From assembly GCF_030604785.1 (NCBI RefSeq), contig NZ_JAUVVF010000006.1, positions 35,641-99,640 on the forward strand: 64,000 nt of DNA, in the 5' to 3' direction. The stretch comes from Paracoccus sp. (in: a-proteobacteria) (lineage in GTDB: Bacteria > Pseudomonadota > Alphaproteobacteria > Rhodobacterales > Rhodobacteraceae). Every line of letters starts with the position of its first letter. The first letter of the stretch is position 1. The notes under the pieces are model-generated. The model was not told the origin of the DNA. It ran no database searches and worked only from the letters and a program-made list of their open reading frames with translations. The translations under genes and the position numbers were made by a program. Positions 60,972 to 64,000 of the stretch are shown here, piece after piece.

Positions 60972-62024
60972 CTAATCGCCGACATCTTGATCGGTTGCAC
61001 CGGGCCAGTTGCCTTGACCCATCAGCCCCAGCTCGACCAGTTGTCGCCAGTCGTGGAACCGGACCGAATCCGGGCCGTGCAGGACCGGCCTTTCGGTCAG
61101 GCTGCCATGATAGGCGCGATAGGGCGCCGGATCGACGAAATGCTCGGCCCGGTGCAGTTCCTCGGCGGATTTCTCGACGATCTCGGGCAGGAACTTGCTG
61201 TGCAGCAGCACGCCCGACAGGCGCGGATCGCCCGGCCCGTCCCAGAGCAGGTTCAGCCGTGGCGGCAGCATGGAATGGGTCGAGTTGAAATAGGCCATGC
61301 CCCGCCGCCAGCGGATCAGCGGCAGCTTGTTCAGCGTGGGCGCGCGTTCGGGGCGGTCGGCAAAGAAGACCCGGTCACGGACCCCGCCCTGAACCCACAG
61401 ATTGCGGCGCGGCAGGATGCGCCTGCTGCGATGCGGCCCGGCATCGAACCAGGGCAGGCGTGCGGTCAGCGGGGCGTCATCCGGCGCGTCGGTCGTGCCA
61501 AGCGGGCCGGTGGGGTAGAGGTCCAGCATCAGCGCGCCGATGCCCTCGATCCGCTCGGCATCCAGATGACGGGTCAGGGCGCGCAGGTTGTGGTTCTCGT
61601 ATCCGGGATAGATCAGCAATTCGTCTGCATCGACGGTGACGCACCAATGCCCGTGGCCATGGCGTCCCAGCAACGCCATCGTCCAGTCCATCCCGAAGCG
61701 CGAGGCCCGGTAGCCGCCCCCGCAATGCCAGATGGACACGTCCGGCTGGCCCGAAAGATACGCGATCGAGCCGTCATCGCTGCCATTGTCCACGATCAGA
61801 CAGTGATCGACGCCAAGCGCACGGTAATGGTCCAGAAAGCCGGGCAGGCGGTTGATCTCGTTCCGGATCGTCGCAAAGGCCAGGATGTCGTCCGGCCGAA
61901 TCGCCGCCGTGCGGTCGGTGATGGGCCGCAGGCTTCGCCCGGCCCGCCGGGCGCGCCACAGCAGCTTGCGCCGCTTCCAGCGCAGCCGCAGGGCCCACCA
62001 CAGCGCGCCGGCGGCGCCGGTCAC
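60972..62024 (-). CDS. Glycosyltransferase family 2-like protein, paralog of the neighbouring gene
   Basis: DILAFATIRNEINRLPGFLDHYRALGVDHCLIVDNGSDDGS, WCVTVDADELLIYP; GTG start overlapping the galE stop. Confidence 0.85.
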   Translation of the reverse strand: MTGAAGALWWALRLRWKRRKLLWRARRAGRSLRPITDRTAAIRPDDILAFATIRNEINRLPGFLDHYRALGVDHCLIVDNGSDDGSIAYLSGQPDVSIWHCGGGYRASRFGMDWTMALLGRHGHGHWCVTVDADELLIYPGYENHNLRALTRHLDAERIEGIGALMLDLYPTGPLGTTDAPDDAPLTARLPWFDAGPHRSRRILPRRNLWVQGGVRDRVFFADRPERAPTLNKLPLIRWRRGMAYFNSTHSMLPPRLNLLWDGPGDPRLSGVLLHSKFLPEIVEKSAEELHRAEHFVDPAPYRAYHGSLTERPVLHGPDSVRFHDWRQLVELGLMGQGNWPGATDQDVGD

Positions 62025-63007
62025 GCCTTGTAATCGCCCGTCTGGTGCCAGCGCCAGGCGTCGGTGATCATCTGCTTCATGGTCGAGCGATCCGGGCTCC
62101 AGCCCAGTTCCGACTTGGCGCGCAGGCTGCCGCAGACCAGCTTGACCGCATCGCCGCCCCGACGCGGGCCATCGACCATCGGCACCTCGCGATTGGTGAC
62201 GTGGCCCGTGGCCTCGACCACTTCGCGGACCGAGAAGCCGTCGCCTGTGCCAAGGCAGAAGACCCGGCTGCCCTTGCCCGCGCGCAGCCATTCAAGGCCC
62301 TTCACATGGGCATCGACCAGATCCATCACATGGACGTAGTCGCGGATGCAGGTGCCGTCGGGCGTGGGATAATCGGTGCCGTGGATTGTCAGCGCCGCGC
62401 GCTTGCCGTCCACCGCGTCCAGGATCAGCGGGATCAGATGCGTCTCGGGGCGGTGGAATTCGCCCACCTCGGCATCGGGATCGGCGCCCGCCACGTTGAA
62501 ATAGCGGAAGATCACGTGGCGCAGGCCATGCGCGGCCTCGAAATCGACCAGCATGTCCTCGATCGCGCGCTTGCTGGCGCCATAGGCGTTCAGGGGCGCC
62601 TGCGGCGTATCCTCGTCCAGCACCTCGCCATCGCGGTCGCCATAGGTCGCGCAGGTCGAGGAGAAGACGAAATCCATGCAACCGGCCGCCACGGCCGCCT
62701 CGATCAGGTTCAGCGAGCCCGACACGTTGTTGCGCCAGTATTTCCCGGGATGAGCCATCGCCTCGCCGACCTGGCTCAGCGCCGCGAAATGCAGCACCGC
62801 GACCGGCTTCCATTCCGCAAAGGCGGCATCCAGCGCGGCGCGGTCCATCAGATCGGCCTCGACCGCCGGGCCGAAGCGGACGGCATCACGCCAGCCGGTC
62901 GAGAAATTGTCCAGCGTGACGGGCACATAGCCCGCCGCCGCCAGCGCCTTGCACGCATGCGAGCCGATATAACCGGCGCCGCCGGTCACGAGAACATGGT
63001 TGCTCAT
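62021..63007 (-). CDS. galE: UDP-glucose 4-epimerase
   Basis: VLVTGGAGYIGSHACKALAAAGYVPVTLDNFSTG, YGASKRAIEDML. Confidence 0.96.
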   Translation of the reverse strand: MSNHVLVTGGAGYIGSHACKALAAAGYVPVTLDNFSTGWRDAVRFGPAVEADLMDRAALDAAFAEWKPVAVLHFAALSQVGEAMAHPGKYWRNNVSGSLNLIEAAVAAGCMDFVFSSTCATYGDRDGEVLDEDTPQAPLNAYGASKRAIEDMLVDFEAAHGLRHVIFRYFNVAGADPDAEVGEFHRPETHLIPLILDAVDGKRAALTIHGTDYPTPDGTCIRDYVHVMDLVDAHVKGLEWLRAGKGSRVFCLGTGDGFSVREVVEATGHVTNREVPMVDGPRRGGDAVKLVCGSLRAKSELGWSPDRSTMKQMITDAWRWHQTGDYKA

Positions 63008-63011
63008 TCGA

Positions 63012-63908
63012 TTACTCGGCTGCGCGGCGCATCGCCATCACCTGATACAGGTATTCGGCGAATTCGTCCTTGAGGTCGTCGCGTTCCAGGCCGAATGCCA
63101 CGGTCGCCTGCAGGAAGCCGGCCTTCGAGCCGCAATCGAAGCGCTGGCCACGGAAGCGCAGGCCATAGACGTTGCGCCCGGCCTCGATCTCGTCGGCGAT
63201 GGCATCGGTCAGCTGGATTTCGCCACCGGCGCCCTGCTTCAGCTTGTTGAGGTTCTTCATGATCGTCGGCGCAAGGATGTAGCGGCCGATCACGGCAAGG
63301 TTCGATGGCGCATCCTCGGCCTTGGGCTTCTCGACCATGCCCTTGGCGCGCACGATGGCGCCCATATCCTCGGCCACGTCCAGAACGCCGTAGGACGACA
63401 CCTTGTCGGAAGCGACCTCCATCGTGGCGACCATGCTGCCGCCGGTCTCGCCATAGGCTTCGATCATCTGCTGAAGGCAGGGCGGCTCGCCCTGGATCAC
63501 GTCATCGGTCAGGACGACGGCAAAAGGCTCGTCATCCGACAGAAGCCGCCGGGCGCACCACACGGCATGGCCAAGGCCAAGAGCCTTGTGCTGGCGAATA
63601 TAGGCGATCGCGCCGGAATCCATATTGGTGCTGCGAAGCACGTCCAGCAGCTTGTCCTTTCCGGCCTTCTTGAGGTTCGATTCAAGCTCGTGGGCATGGT
63701 CGAAATAATCCTCGAGCGCGCCCTTGCCGCGCGAGGTGACGAAGATGAATTCCTTGATGCCGGCCGCCCGCGCCTCGTCAATGGCGTATTGGATCAGGGG
63801 CTTGTCCACCAGCGACAGGATCTCTTTCGGGATACTCTTCGTTGCGGGCAGAAATCGCGTGCCGAGTCCGGCTACGGGGAAGATGGCTTTCGTAACCTTG
63901 CGGCCCAT
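63012..63908 (-). CDS. galU: UTP-glucose-1-phosphate uridylyltransferase
   Basis: KAIFPVAGLGTRFLPATKSIPKEILSLVDKPLIQYAIDEA. Confidence 0.97.
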   Translation of the reverse strand: MGRKVTKAIFPVAGLGTRFLPATKSIPKEILSLVDKPLIQYAIDEARAAGIKEFIFVTSRGKGALEDYFDHAHELESNLKKAGKDKLLDVLRSTNMDSGAIAYIRQHKALGLGHAVWCARRLLSDDEPFAVVLTDDVIQGEPPCLQQMIEAYGETGGSMVATMEVASDKVSSYGVLDVAEDMGAIVRAKGMVEKPKAEDAPSNLAVIGRYILAPTIMKNLNKLKQGAGGEIQLTDAIADEIEAGRNVYGLRFRGQRFDCGSKAGFLQATVAFGLERDDLKDEFAEYLYQVMAMRRAAE

Positions 63909-63941
63909 GGAGAGATACCTCTTTCATTCCGACAAACGGCA

Positions 63942-63958
63942 AATGCTGCAACAGCATT
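63942..63958. promoter_or_regulatory. Perfect 7-bp inverted repeat upstream of galU (candidate operator)
   Basis: AATGCTG-CAA-CAGCATT, about 34 bp upstream of the galU start. Confidence 0.45.
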
Positions 63959-64000
63959 ATCCCGACACCAACCGAATACAACCAGAGTTTATTCGTTAGG

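Overview
64 kb of GC-rich alphaproteobacterial chromosome; gene content and protein style suggest Rhodobacterales, probably Paracoccus-like (inference). It looks like core chromosome around a probable replication origin: no rRNA, tRNA, CRISPR, transposon or prophage was recognised. Left part: ridA-like end, hemW, DUF454, then leftward parB-parA-rsmG-mnmG-mnmE-rho-hemJ. Two parS-like palindromes are embedded in the start codons of rsmG and mnmG. The hemJ/aroE gap (about 9.0-9.44 kb) has a perfect DnaA box, several degenerate boxes, an AT-rich stretch and a tight cluster of five GANTC sites, and I read it as the likely oriC. To the right: aroE-coaE-dnaQ, a YihY protein, the general stress response locus (phyR/nepR/ecfG/histidine kinase), a pqi-type MCE operon with PqiA split into two genes, cysQ, pmbA/tldD, an OmpR-type two-component system divergent from a sugar ABC/glucokinase operon, tamA-tamB, an ABC1 kinase, a Hint-domain protein, a complete glp glycerol uptake/catabolism cluster with a divergent DeoR regulator, putA/Lrp regulator, and a surface-glycan cluster (putative two-domain sulfotransferase, branching-type glycosyltransferase, two paralogous GT2 genes, galE, galU). 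Most interesting signals: the origin/parS/GANTC architecture, the tandem sulfotransferase with its glycan cluster, the candidate OmpR-type and GlpR operators, and the intergenic hairpins around substrate-binding protein genes. All calls come from reading the sequence; no searches were run.
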